From the NCBI GenBank assembly GCA_025617745.1, contig CM046869.1, positions 18,678,994 to 18,742,993 on the forward strand: DNA of 64,000 bases, in the 5' to 3' direction. A model generated the notes under the pieces. That model had not been told where the DNA came from and did not search any database. It saw only the letters and a program-made list of their open reading frames with translations. Position numbers and translations under genes: made by a program. Positions 1 to 8,978 of this stretch are shown here, piece by piece. Numbering within the stretch: the stretch's first letter is position 1; the number at the start of each line of letters is the position of its first letter. Source of the DNA: Heliocidaris erythrogramma (Eukaryota; Echinodermata; Echinoidea; Camarodonta; Echinometridae).

Positions 1-26
1 CATGTGTTAAAAGCGAGATTAAACAG

Positions 27-116
27 ACCCGGTAGTATTGGGTGCAAACGCAATGGTGATTTGTTCAACATAGAGGGCGTCTGTAAAACAGTGCCTTCGG
101 AATTATAAACCCTTCT
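27..116. repeat. Left fragment of a duplicated ~530-bp repeat (copy A)
   Basis: This stretch matches 6186-6275 essentially base for base. The match stops at 116 because a LINE is inserted, and resumes at 4026. Copy A is therefore 27-116 plus 4026-4465, and copy B (6186-6713) is the uninterrupted version. The flanks outside the match (before 27 and before 6186) are unrelated. Confidence 0.85.
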
Positions 117-232
117 AATAATAATAATAATAATAATAACGGTCATTTATAACGCGCTATTCACAAAAGAGTATCATAGCGCTTACAATTCACAATAAAA
201 TATACATGTATACAAAAGAACAAAAAATAACT

Positions 233-3200
233 TTATGGATAAAGATAAGTTTTTAGTTTGGATTTAAAAGTTAGCTGGTTTTCTATTACTCGTATTGAGA
301 GTGGGATATTATTCCAAACCCTAGAAGCAGTTACACTAAATCGTTTTTCAGCAAATGAAAGAGTTGATCTGGGAATTACAAGTCTAGTGATATCAGTTTT
401 TGAACGGAGATTACGAGGGGGTAAGTACAACGAAATTGTGTCAGCAAGGTAACAAGGGGCAGTATTATTGAGTAATTTGTGCACAAACAAGCAGAGCTTA
501 AACTGAACACGCTGAGAAAAAGGAAGCCAGTGTAGTTCTTTAAATAAAGGAGATACCTGGACTCTCCAGCCAACCTGAAATACCAAGCGGGCTGCACGAT
601 TTTGAACACTCTCGATTCTCTTCTTATCCTTGGAAGAAAGAACGACAAACAGACTATTGCAATAATCAATTTTTGACAATATAAGGGCCCTAACAGCATG
701 ATGACAGGTTTTTACATCAATGAACCTTCTTACTCGCCATAGATTCTTCAAGTGGAAATTGCACGTACGTACTATGTTATTAACATGTGTTGCAAGCGTA
801 AAACTTGTATCAATGCATATACCAAGATTCATAACTGTGGAGGATGAGGCAATCATCTTGTCCCCTACTGGAAGTCTAACATCAGACAAGTCGTTGACAC
901 AGCGAGTAGATGGACACAATACAATAAACTCTGTCTTAGAAACATTAAGTTTAAGAAAGTTTCTAGTCATCCACTGGCTAATATCTAGAATACATAATGA
1001 AATACGTTGCAACACCTCCTGCACACTATCTGTTGAACGGGGATCAAATGGAGCATACAATTGAATATCGTCAGCATAAATTAAGTAACGTAGATTGTGC
1101 TTCTGAATAATACTACCTACAGGAGTGATATAAGCGCTGAAGAGGAGGGGACCCAAGACAGACCCTTGAGGGACTCCATATTCAGAAGTCCATGGCTCTG
1201 ATATTTGTTCCTTGATTTTCACCTGTGATGTCCAACCAGTTACGTAAGAATGTGCCCATCTTAAAGCAATATCGGACAGTAACAAATCTGATTCAAGCCG
1301 TTTAATTAAGATCTCATGGTCGACAGTATCGAACGCTGCACTCAAGTCTAGAAGCACAAGAACAACTGCTTTCCGTTTGTCAAACTGAGCTAAAGTATCA
1401 TTTTGGAGCTTAAGGAGAGCAGTCTCAGTACTAAAGTGCATTCGATAAGCTGACTGCATGGGATCATTCAGCTCATTGGTTGAAAGATGTTCAATAAACT
1501 GAGATGCTGCAGCTTTCTCGATGATCTTTGCTACGAAACTTAAATTACTAACAGGTCTGTAATTTTTAATATCCTGATGGTTTAAAGAAGGTTTCTTAAG
1601 AATGGGTGTGACTACTGCTTGATGGGCTGTAGCAGGAAAAACTCCGGATTGAAGAGAAGCATTCACAATCTGCGTAAGTGCAGGAACATGACAGTCTATG
1701 TACTTCTTCAGGAGCCATGTTGGTTCCGGGTCCAGTGAGCAGGAGGAGTTAGACATCTTCATCATGATTTTCTTCAGACTATCTTCAGAGACAGGATGAA
1801 AGGCAGAAAAGGAGCTTTCTTTGTTGCTCTCAAAGCACTGATCAAGTTCCAAGGGGTCAGAATTGTCAAGACTCTCACGAATGTTTACAATTTTATTGAC
1901 AAAGAAATCTTTAAAACTGGTTACCAATGATGCAGAACCCTCATTGCTGGGTAATGACTTAATTTCCTTGTTCAAAAGACTGTTTAAGGTGTTGAAAACA
2001 GTCTTAGTGTTAGCATCAGTTAGTTTGTCTGCCAGGAATGTCGTCTTAGCCTGGACCACTGCATCATGAACACACTTGTTGGCACGAGCAAAGAGTCTGT
2101 GGTTGGCATCAGTCCGATGCTTTTTCCATCTTCTTTCAGCCTGCCGTCTGGATCTGCGGGCAGCAAGGATGTCTTCATTAAACCAAGGATTATGCACGCG
2201 GGTAGACTGGAGGCAGGACTTCATGGGTGCATGATTATCAAGGCATTCATTTACTGCAGAAGTATATGCTTGTAGAAGAACATCAGGATCACAACTATCT
2301 GGAAGTGTCATAAGGACATTATAAAGCATTGATGAAAAGCTGTCAGGATCAATATTCTTAAGCTTTCGGACGTTGCATCGAACCTTCTTAGGTTCAGGCG
2401 TTTCTGGAAGACTGTACAAAAAGTGCACACAGTGATGATCTGAAAGAAAGTTCTCATGTATGGTGAGGTCTCGTATCAGGCAATCCATTTTAGGATCATT
2501 TTGGTCGTCATGTAGCACAGAACAGTTCAGATTCATGAGATTCCTCGATATAACAAGATCCAATGTATGGCCGAGTTTATGAGTTGCCCCACGAACATGT
2601 TGTACCATACTTCCAGTGCTGATAATTGACAAGAACTGTCGAACTTCAGACCTGGATGGCTCATCAACGTGCAGATTGAAGTCACCAACAATCATAACCT
2701 GTCCTGATAGAATTGTGATCTCATTTACCAATGTTTCAAATTCGGTCAGAAAATCACTGATACGTAGGCGGTTAGATGTTGAAGGAGGAGGTCTGTAGAT
2801 GATAAATATATGAGTATTGCCTGCTTTATGTCGGTATACTACATGTGCGTGTTCAAAGGTTTTAAATTTCAATTGATCTACGTCAATGTGATGTAAATTC
2901 ATATTCAAATGGGACTTAAACAAAGCAGCAATTCCACCATGATGGTCAGTCAGCCTTGGTATACTAAAAAGAGTATATCCAGCAGGAGTACACTCATTGA
3001 TGATCGCCGAATCACCTTCACGAAGCCATGTTTCAGTTATCATCATAAGATCTAAGTCATGTTCAGATATGTAGTCATGGAGAAGAAAGGTTTTGTTTCT
3101 TATGGAGTGAGCATTCCACAAACAAACTTTAATATCTGCAATATTTCGAGGGACAAATCTCTGAATTGGTATGAGATTTGTCTTCACAACCCCACGAGAA

Positions 3201-3766
3201 GTATTGAATCTTTTGGGAGAAATGGGAGAGATCAAAACAGGAATATGACATTGTTTCCTTCGACCACCACGTTTTCCCCGATGGCTTTGATGTTTGCAAG
3301 GTTTCCAGGAAATACCAAGTACATTGATGTAGTCTAATATATTCTGTTCAATGACTTGTAAATGACTTCCTTTTGAAATATCATTATATTTCATGAGGGA
3401 ACACTTATCATAGGATAATAATGACTTGGATTCATCAGACGTATCCTTCCACTGCCTCTGCTTCCTGACAGGGCCTGGGTTCGGCTGTATATCGCCAGAT
3501 GCAAGAAGCCTTACTTGAAAAGTGGAACTTGTGTTAGAATAGTACGGAGTACGAGTTCTCAGAAACTTGATATGCCTTGTGTGTAGTATGCTAGAAGCAT
3601 GTTGTAGGCCTATACACGGGCTATGCACAGGAACCTCAGCTTCACCATCCTTAAGGAGACCACACAATAGCACAATAAAGATCCACTTGAGTAACTCCAT
3701 TGTTTGATGCAGATTCAATTCAGACACTGAATGATCTCTGAAGATAAGAATGGCCGAGCACAACAA
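233..3766 (-). CDS. L2-like ORF: hydrophobic leader, 2A-like peptide, AP endonuclease and reverse transcriptase
   Basis: The ORF is 1177 residues with no internal stop. Met1 is at 3766, but Met23 (3700) is the more likely start because a hydrophobic run (residues 26-38) then sits at the N-terminus like a signal peptide. A 2A-like sequence ends at residues 98-99. A basic linker (about 161-172, GKRGGRRK) follows. The AP-type endonuclease covers about 212-450, with N218, TETW at 244-247, GDFN at 361-364 and SDHH at 442-445. The reverse transcriptase covers about 712-960, with NYRPVS, LLDLSAAFDTVDH (Asp807), GVPQGSVLGP and catalytic YADD at 897-900. The C-terminus carries the usual 'SRVWN' and 'LKTYLYP' endings of CR1/L2 proteins. 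All expected catalytic residues are present, so it could be active. No separate ORF1 is seen, and the leader plus 2A segment takes its place. Confidence 0.9.
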   Translation of the reverse strand: MLCSAILIFRDHSVSELNLHQTMELLKWIFIVLLCGLLKDGEAEVPVHSPCIGLQHASSILHTRHIKFLRTRTPYYSNTSSTFQVRLLASGDIQPNPGPVRKQRQWKDTSDESKSLLSYDKCSLMKYNDISKGSHLQVIEQNILDYINVLGISWKPCKHQSHRGKRGGRRKQCHIPVLISPISPKRFNTSRGVVKTNLIPIQRFVPRNIADIKVCLWNAHSIRNKTFLLHDYISEHDLDLMMITETWLREGDSAIINECTPAGYTLFSIPRLTDHHGGIAALFKSHLNMNLHHIDVDQLKFKTFEHAHVVYRHKAGNTHIFIIYRPPPSTSNRLRISDFLTEFETLVNEITILSGQVMIVGDFNLHVDEPSRSEVRQFLSIISTGSMVQHVRGATHKLGHTLDLVISRNLMNLNCSVLHDDQNDPKMDCLIRDLTIHENFLSDHHCVHFLYSLPETPEPKKVRCNVRKLKNIDPDSFSSMLYNVLMTLPDSCDPDVLLQAYTSAVNECLDNHAPMKSCLQSTRVHNPWFNEDILAARRSRRQAERRWKKHRTDANHRLFARANKCVHDAVVQAKTTFLADKLTDANTKTVFNTLNSLLNKEIKSLPSNEGSASLVTSFKDFFVNKIVNIRESLDNSDPLELDQCFESNKESSFSAFHPVSEDSLKKIMMKMSNSSCSLDPEPTWLLKKYIDCHVPALTQIVNASLQSGVFPATAHQAVVTPILKKPSLNHQDIKNYRPVSNLSFVAKIIEKAAASQFIEHLSTNELNDPMQSAYRMHFSTETALLKLQNDTLAQFDKRKAVVLVLLDLSAAFDTVDHEILIKRLESDLLLSDIALRWAHSYVTGWTSQVKIKEQISEPWTSEYGVPQGSVLGPLLFSAYITPVGSIIQKHNLRYLIYADDIQLYAPFDPRSTDSVQEVLQRISLCILDISQWMTRNFLKLNVSKTEFIVLCPSTRCVNDLSDVRLPVGDKMIASSSTVMNLGICIDTSFTLATHVNNIVRTCNFHLKNLWRVRRFIDVKTCHHAVRALILSKIDYCNSLFVVLSSKDKKRIESVQNRAARLVFQVGWRVQVSPLFKELHWLPFSQRVQFKLCLFVHKLLNNTAPCYLADTISLYLPPRNLRSKTDITRLVIPRSTLSFAEKRFSVTASRVWNNIPLSIRVIENQLTFKSKLKTYLYP
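3470..3493 (-). other. 2A-like ribosome-skipping motif (DIQPNPGP)
   Basis: The codons read D-I-Q-P-N-P-G-P, residues 92-99 of the L2-like ORF, after the hydrophobic/basic stretch QVRLLASG. The consensus is D-(V/I)-E-x-N-P-G-P, and here Glu is replaced by Gln. 2A peptides in APE-type non-LTR elements of sea urchins and other marine invertebrates are established. Skipping would occur between Gly98 and Pro99, releasing a short leader peptide from the EN-RT protein. The efficiency of this Gln variant is unknown. Confidence 0.8.
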
Positions 3767-4025
3767 TGTAGCAACAAGAATGGCAGGAAAAAGTAGTATG
3801 GAGAATATGAAGAGTGTTCAGTTTAGCTCTGAAAAGTTCCTCTGCTCAGTATAAGAGATCAGTAGCACAGATAGATCCAAAAACTGTCTAGGAAAATCTC
3901 CAACTGCTAAATAATATTCTGGTGTACTATTCCAGACACCATGTTAAGGGTAACACTGAAATTATCAACAAAACTTAGAGAGCACACAGAGAGTCAGCCT
4001 GCTAGGCGCGCACCTCTGTCATAAA

Positions 4026-4465
4026 CTGAAAATGAAATAGGGTTCGTGATTTCGAAAATGAAATAGGGTTCATAATTCCGACGGTTCACAATTCCAAAGG
4101 TTCATAATTCCGAAATGTAACAGAACCCTACATTCTTTTTTATCGGAATCACGAACCTTCGGAATAATGAGCCCTATTTCATTTCGCAATTATGAACCCC
4201 CTGGTAAGGGAATATTGTATTCCGGAATTATGAACGCTCGGAACATTCGAAGAAACGAACCTTCTGAAAAACAGAGTATCCCCAGGCCTACAGGTCAATG
4301 AAACTGACACCCGAGCCCCATTGCATAAAACTTACCATTAACAGTAACTTTGCCATCAATGTTAACTCCCATGGAAACCTTGCTTTTGATTGGCTGTTGA
4401 GTGATGTTACCATGGTAGTTACCATTGGTAGTACAGTTACCATTAATGGTAAGTTTTATGCAACA
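4026..4465. repeat. Right fragment of duplicated repeat (copy A), motif-iterated
   Basis: This matches 6274-6713 with one difference that I can see (CAGTTACC versus GAGTTACC near the 3' end). The first ~260 bp consist of about ten degenerate copies of a GGTTCATAATTCCGAA-type motif in both orientations. The last ~145 bp are a palindromic MITE. Confidence 0.85.
4321..4463. mobile_element. Palindromic MITE, TTGCATAAAAC ends
   Basis: The ends are inverted repeats: TTGCATAAAACTTACCATTA at the left and the reverse complement at the right. The element is about 143 bp, has no coding capacity, and is followed by GGGCCC. A second copy is at 6569-6711. The short ORFs on both strands across it are products of the palindrome. 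Confidence 0.75.
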
Positions 4466-5870
4466 GGGCCCAGAACAACAGGAGATTGAACGTAAAATGT
4501 TATTATCCTGAACGGTCAAGTTAATTATCGGAGTCTGTTGGCGGTACGAATGGGGTTATTAGACTTATTTCTGCACTAAAAACAAAACTAATAGGAAATT
4601 CAATTTTGCAAGTCCTCAATCTAGTATCCTTTTGCTGATATGTGAGGATTTTTTTTCCTCTGAAATGAAAACTAAGGCAATATTTTTATTCCTGGATTTT
4701 AATGAAGATTAGAAAAATAGACCAGACAGAGCACGAACACGTTATTGTATATACCAAAATGGATCAAAAGCAGAGGGATACTTTTATTTAAAGATTATGT
4801 AAAAAAAAAAAATTACTTTTTGGTCAGTCGCCTTTTTTAAAGTGGCTAGTCTCCATAGAGTTGTTGCCGCGTTTTTTGCTGCTGATACCAAATCCTCATC
4901 CCTTAACGACTGGTTGTAAGCATTCTTGTAACACTCAAGTGCACTCTTTGAAAGTAAAACATGATTATAAAATTTGTTAGAAGTTAAAATAAGTTAATTA
5001 AAACCACATCTGACAATTCCGATCGTTAATAACTTGAAAGTAAAAACTGGTATCAGACAGCAGTTTTAACATTGTAAAGTTGAAGGATGTCAAATTTATT
5101 TGGAGTAATGAAATTTTGTAGAATAATATTTTCACAAATATAATGTTCTGAATATTTAATTCGATTTTCACATGTTTAAATGTCAAGGACACACAATCTG
5201 TGTGTATCAGTAATTAATTAAGTACACAACTATATCATTATGCATCGCACCTGTCATTTCTGCTAAAACCATTGCTACCCAGTGTCGTTAATGATTCATT
5301 ACTCTATGTTAAAAGTGGTGCTCTGGAATTTCAGCTACAATTATTGCTCTGAATTAATTACGGATAATCACAGAATTTTGGCCATTGGTTTCTAAAAATA
5401 TGAAAATCTAAGTAACTATTTTATTTTAGTATTTACAGAAATGTCACATAACGTACTTCAAATAAATTTGACATCCTGTTAAAACACCAGTATGACACGA
5501 CTGATAACTTATTAACGATTAAAATAAATGTCAAGAATTTTTTTTTTACCCCCATGATATTGAAAGTGTAGTACATTCTTTACCTGAATACCACATGTGC
5601 ATAATCAAAGTAAAATTTATCGCGGTGCTTGTCCCTGACCCTGTTTCCTTGAATTTTATTATTGTAATGACTTTTTTGTAACAACTGCAGAATACCCACT
5701 GATTACGAAGGGATCAATGCAGAGTTGGCATAGTTATACATTTTGGCATAATCTTTGACTCTTTTAGCATCTAGCATTATTCCTAGCATATAATTTTACA
5801 CCACCTGGCATAATTTTAGCATAATTCATTAGAGAACTTTTAAAGAGAACTTTAGTGATTTTGGAGTAAA
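4466..5870. other. AT-rich intergenic stretch, no gene seen
   Basis: I find no ORF with recognisable domains, no splice-supported exon, no LTR and no tRNA-like sequence. It contains short poly-A and poly-T runs only. Confidence 0.6.
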
Positions 5871-5874
5871 AAAG

Positions 5875-5925
5875 ACACTCCCCCTCCCTCCCTCCCCCTC
5901 CCTCCCTTCCTCCCTCCCTCCCTCA
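5875..5925. repeat. Short CCCT-rich tract
   Basis: About 50 bp of CCCT/CCCCT units, of the same composition as the long tract at 6721-7107, which lies on the other side of repeat copy B. Confidence 0.8.
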
Positions 5926-5954
5926 ACTATGACGTCACTGCAAATCCTCCACGC

Positions 5955-6185
5955 TAATTGGTTGGTGACCAAAATGTCGTTTTGTCGTGCTGGGAAAATC
6001 GCTCGCTGAGCGATTTTCTGAAACGACTAAAAACCCCTAAAAACGTCGTGCACGACGTTTCGGAAAATGTCGTGGCAGTGTGCACGGTGCCATAGGGTTT
6101 GCATTAGAGCGATTTTTCAGAAAGTCGTTCATGTCGTGCTGTCGTGTCGTTTGTCGTTTGTCGTGTTCGGTGTGAATCCGCCTTT
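5955..6185. repeat. GTCGT/ACGAC both-orientation motif module
   Basis: Many copies of GTCGT and its complement ACGAC occur here, with palindromic blocks such as ATCGCTCGCTGAGCGAT and CGTCGTGCACGACG, ending in GGTGTGAATCCGCCTTTA just before repeat copy B. It has no coding potential. The boundary with the flanking AT-rich DNA is sharp in composition. Confidence 0.6.
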
Positions 6186-6713
6186 ACCCGGTAGTATTGG
6201 GTGCAAACGCAATGGTGATTTGTTCAACATAGAGGGCGTCTGTAAAACAGTGCCTTCGGAATTATAAACCCTTCTGAAAATGAAATAGGGTTCGTGATTT
6301 CGAAAATGAAATAGGGTTCATAATTCCGACGGTTCACAATTCCAAAGGTTCATAATTCCGAAATGTAACAGAACCCTACATTCTTTTTTATCGGAATCAC
6401 GAACCTTCGGAATAATGAGCCCTATTTCATTTCGCAATTATGAACCCCCTGGTAAGGGAATATTGTATTCCGGAATTATGAACGCTCGGAACATTCGAAG
6501 AAACGAACCTTCTGAAAAACAGAGTATCCCCAGGCCTACAGGTCAATGAAACTGACACCCGAGCCCCATTGCATAAAACTTACCATTAACAGTAACTTTG
6601 CCATCAATGTTAACTCCCATGGAAACCTTGCTTTTGATTGGCTGTTGAGTGATGTTACCATGGTAGTTACCATTGGTAGTAGAGTTACCATTAATGGTAA
6701 GTTTTATGCAACA
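6186..6713. repeat. Duplicated repeat, uninterrupted copy B
   Basis: This is the intact counterpart of 27-116 plus 4026-4465. Continuity across 6275/6276 shows the empty target site of the L2-like element. It includes about ten copies of the TTCATAATTCCGAA motif in both orientations and the palindromic MITE at 6569-6711. Confidence 0.88.
6569..6711. mobile_element. Palindromic MITE, second copy
   Basis: It has the same TTGCATAAAAC inverted ends as 4321-4463, with one base difference seen. The right flank differs: here it leads into the CCCT tract instead of GGGCCC. Confidence 0.75.
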
Positions 6714-6720
6714 TGCAATA

Positions 6721-7107
6721 TCCCTCCCCCTCCCCTCCCTCCCTCCCTCCCTCTCCCTCCCTCCCTCTCTCTCCCTCCCTCCCTCTCTCTCCCTCCCTCT
6801 CCCTCCCTCCCTCCCTCTCCCTCCCTCCCTCTCCCTCCCTCCCTCCCTCCCTCCCCTCCCTCCCTCCCTCTCCCTCCCTCCCTCTCCCTCCCCTCCCTCC
6901 CTCCCTCCCTCTCCCTCCCTCTCCCTCCCCCTCCCTCCCTCTCCCTCCCCCTCCCTCCCTCTCCCTCCCTCCCTCCCTCTCCCTCCCTCCCTCCCTCTCC
7001 CTCCCTCCCTCCCTATCCCTCCCTCCCTCTCCCTCCCTCCCTCTCCCTCCCTCCCTCTCCCTCCCTCCCTCCCTCCCTCCCTCCCTCCCTCCCTCCCTCC
7101 CTCCCTC
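6721..7107. repeat. Long polypyrimidine CCCT/CCCTCT microsatellite (~390 bp)
   Basis: The plus strand is uninterrupted C and T apart from a few bases, in CCCT units with CCCTCT variants. Period-4 and period-6 units leave several frames open on both strands (Pro/Leu/Ser-rich and Glu/Gly/Arg-rich), which are not genes. Mirror-symmetric polypurine/polypyrimidine tracts of this length are known to form H-DNA. Confidence 0.95.
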
Positions 7108-7905
7108 ACAACCTCAACGAACATGACGAAGGCTATTCGTAGAAAGGCAAAGAAGTTTATTCTTAAATTAGGGGCGACAAATCGAGATGTAACTTAGGGA
7201 GGGGCGGCGAAGTAAGGGTGTACCAGTGGCAAAAATAACGGAATTAATTTAAAATATATTGTATGTTCAAAGGAACATTGCCTTAATTAACCCCTCCCAA
7301 AAATAATAAAAATGACAGGGTTCAATTAATTCTGGGTATTTTTATGGATTTTCAATAATGAACATTTTTATTTAATCTGAATATTAAATAATTCCTAATA
7401 ATTTATTATTTTCATTAAAGTTGCTGATATTTGACAGACGGACATACCTTAGGAATGGGGGGGGGGGGGGGGGTGGGCTTTGGGACGCAATTCCAAATTA
7501 GGTATCCCTTTCCTTCGAAATTACCCTTTTTATTTATTTATTTTTATATCCTTATATAAGGCAAAATCAGGTTAGCTTTATCAACTTTTTTATAACTCTA
7601 ATTTTGATGTTATTGGGACGAATCCCACCAAGTTTGCCCACAGCCCAGTTGCATTTCATGGAGAAAAAAAATATTGGTTGTAAAAATATTGTTTGTAAGA
7701 ATAAAGAATTAAGAGGTACTTAAAACTTCAGTGTTCAGGACTACCCCGGCCCTAAAAAACAACAACAAAAAATAGCTTTTAATAATGGCCGATTGTGGAA
7801 AGGTAGATGAAAATATTCCCCCCCCCCCATTGGCGAAAGCTGGATCCACCCTTTGTTAAAAATGACCATAATAGGTCCGTCCGTGTATATATATATCCCC
7901 CGGGA
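7108..7905. other. Intergenic, homopolymer-rich, no gene seen
   Basis: It contains a run of 17 G at 7457-7473 and a C run at 7820-7828. No coding or RNA gene is supported. Confidence 0.6.
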
Positions 7906-7911
7906 TTTACA

Positions 7912-8070
7912 ACTGGGCGTTGTGGCGTGCGCCTGTAAACCAAGCTGACGGGGCAGTTACAAATTGACTTGGGGTGCGGGTTCGAGCCCCGGTCACGTCT
8001 TTCGGATGGTGACGTTAAAGGTCGCTCCACACAGACGTAAATAATCATATCTGATTTATACACGTCTTAA
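7912..8070 (+). mobile_element. tRNA-headed SINE-like sequence
   Basis: A B-box-like GGTTCGAGCCCC lies within a paired context (GGGGTGCGGGTTCGAGCCCCGG), and an A-box-like TGGCGTGCGCC lies about 50 bp upstream. This is the spacing of a pol III promoter in a tRNA-derived SINE. The tail has the palindromic ACGTAAATAATCATATCTGATTTATACACGT region, part of which recurs near 15980. The short minus-strand ORF across it is a shadow. Confidence 0.55.
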
Positions 8071-8315
8071 AACCTAACTATTCATTCATTCATTTTCGCC
8101 ATTGCAACCAATTAGACACGAGAGTGTCTCGTACAAATCTGCCAATATACAATACACCTTATATGCAGCGCCGTGGAACCAAATCCACCGGGGGAGCCAA
8201 ATCTGCAAAGGTCAAACCCGGCAGATATGGTTCCGAGGTAGAACGATATCTGCCGTTAGGAACGATACCCGCCGGCGGATACGGTATCCGCGAGAAGAAC
8301 CGTATGTGCCGCTAC

Positions 8316-8400
8316 ACCGGCAAGCTTTCAGGTTGTCAAGAACAACCTTTGTTTGAAAAGTATATATAAACACTGTATACATTACCGAAGCGGTCTATTG
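8316..8400. mobile_element. Partial MITE, CAATAGACCGCTTC family
   Basis: The right half matches 8688-8772 (GGCAAGCTT, GTTGTCAAGAACAACC, ending CGGTCTATTG). The left half is missing; the sequence before it (8220-8310) is a different palindrome-rich block (GCGGATACGGTATCCGC). Confidence 0.65.
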
Positions 8401-8548
8401 ACCGACAGATTGAAAAATCTTCAACCTTATTAATTAATCCCTTTGTAGGGGGGAGGTGAGTTTTGAACAAAGACAAGCCGCATGCCTCAGCTGGATCCAA
8501 ACGAATGCTTTGAGATGCATGTATACATTAAAATAATATTATTATAAA

Positions 8549-8772
8549 CAATAGACCGCTTCTGTAATGTATACAAATTTATGCACATATAGTGACGAGC
8601 TATTCCATGAACCTGCTTTTTTAAAAATGAGCCTCAATGCTTGGAATCCAGTTTACATATATTATTTGTTGCTATGTCCGACAAGATTCCGGCAAGCTTA
8701 CAGGTTGTCAAGAACAACCTTTGTTTGAAAGGTATGCATACAATTTGCATACATTACCGAAGCGGTCTATTG
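8549..8772. mobile_element. Complete MITE, CAATAGACCGCTTC inverted ends
   Basis: The left end CAATAGACCGCTTCTGTAAT and the right end (reverse complement CAATAGACCGCTTCGGTAAT) form an inverted repeat of about 30 bp around ~160 bp of non-coding DNA. I find no clear target duplication. Another copy at 16354-17969, interrupted by a hAT-like element, confirms the limits. Confidence 0.8.
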
Positions 8773-8978
8773 TCAGGAATAATAATTATATATAATCTAA
8801 GCCAACGACCAGTGTTCGATTCCCGGCTGATAAATTTTTTCAACCTTTGCAAAAATTTGCAAAAATTTCCAAAAGGGAGGACAGCTCTGGGGAACTTTAA
8901 TTTAAGCTACGCAACCATTATTTTCTTATTTTCACTTCTCACAATAATGAGTCAGTAAAAAGGTGGGTTTTGAATATA

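Larger units (their letters stand above)
117..4025 (-). mobile_element. Full-length L2/CR1-group non-LTR retrotransposon with intact ORF
   Basis: The element lies on the minus strand. Its 3' end is an (ATT)n tail (117-139 on the plus strand), preceded by about 100 bp of 3' UTR. One long ORF encodes endonuclease and reverse transcriptase, and about 260 bp of 5' UTR precede it. Its limits are read directly from the uninterrupted repeat copy at 6186-6713: flank 116 and flank 4026 are adjacent there. Only the bases CT are shared at the junction, so the target duplication is 2 bp or absent, as is common for L2/CR1 elements. Clade assignment rests on RT motif style and the microsatellite-like tail. 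Confidence 0.88.

Noticed and set aside
6543..7197. Long Pro/Leu/Ser-rich and Glu/Gly/Arg-rich ORFs on both strands
   Set aside because: Translation of the CCCT microsatellite plus the palindromic MITE; not genes.
8124..8369. Arg/Lys/Gly-rich ORF recalling a histone tail (RRGTKSTGGAKSAK)
   Set aside because: Beyond a short stretch it does not align with any core histone I know, and the DNA is a series of palindromes running into a partial MITE.
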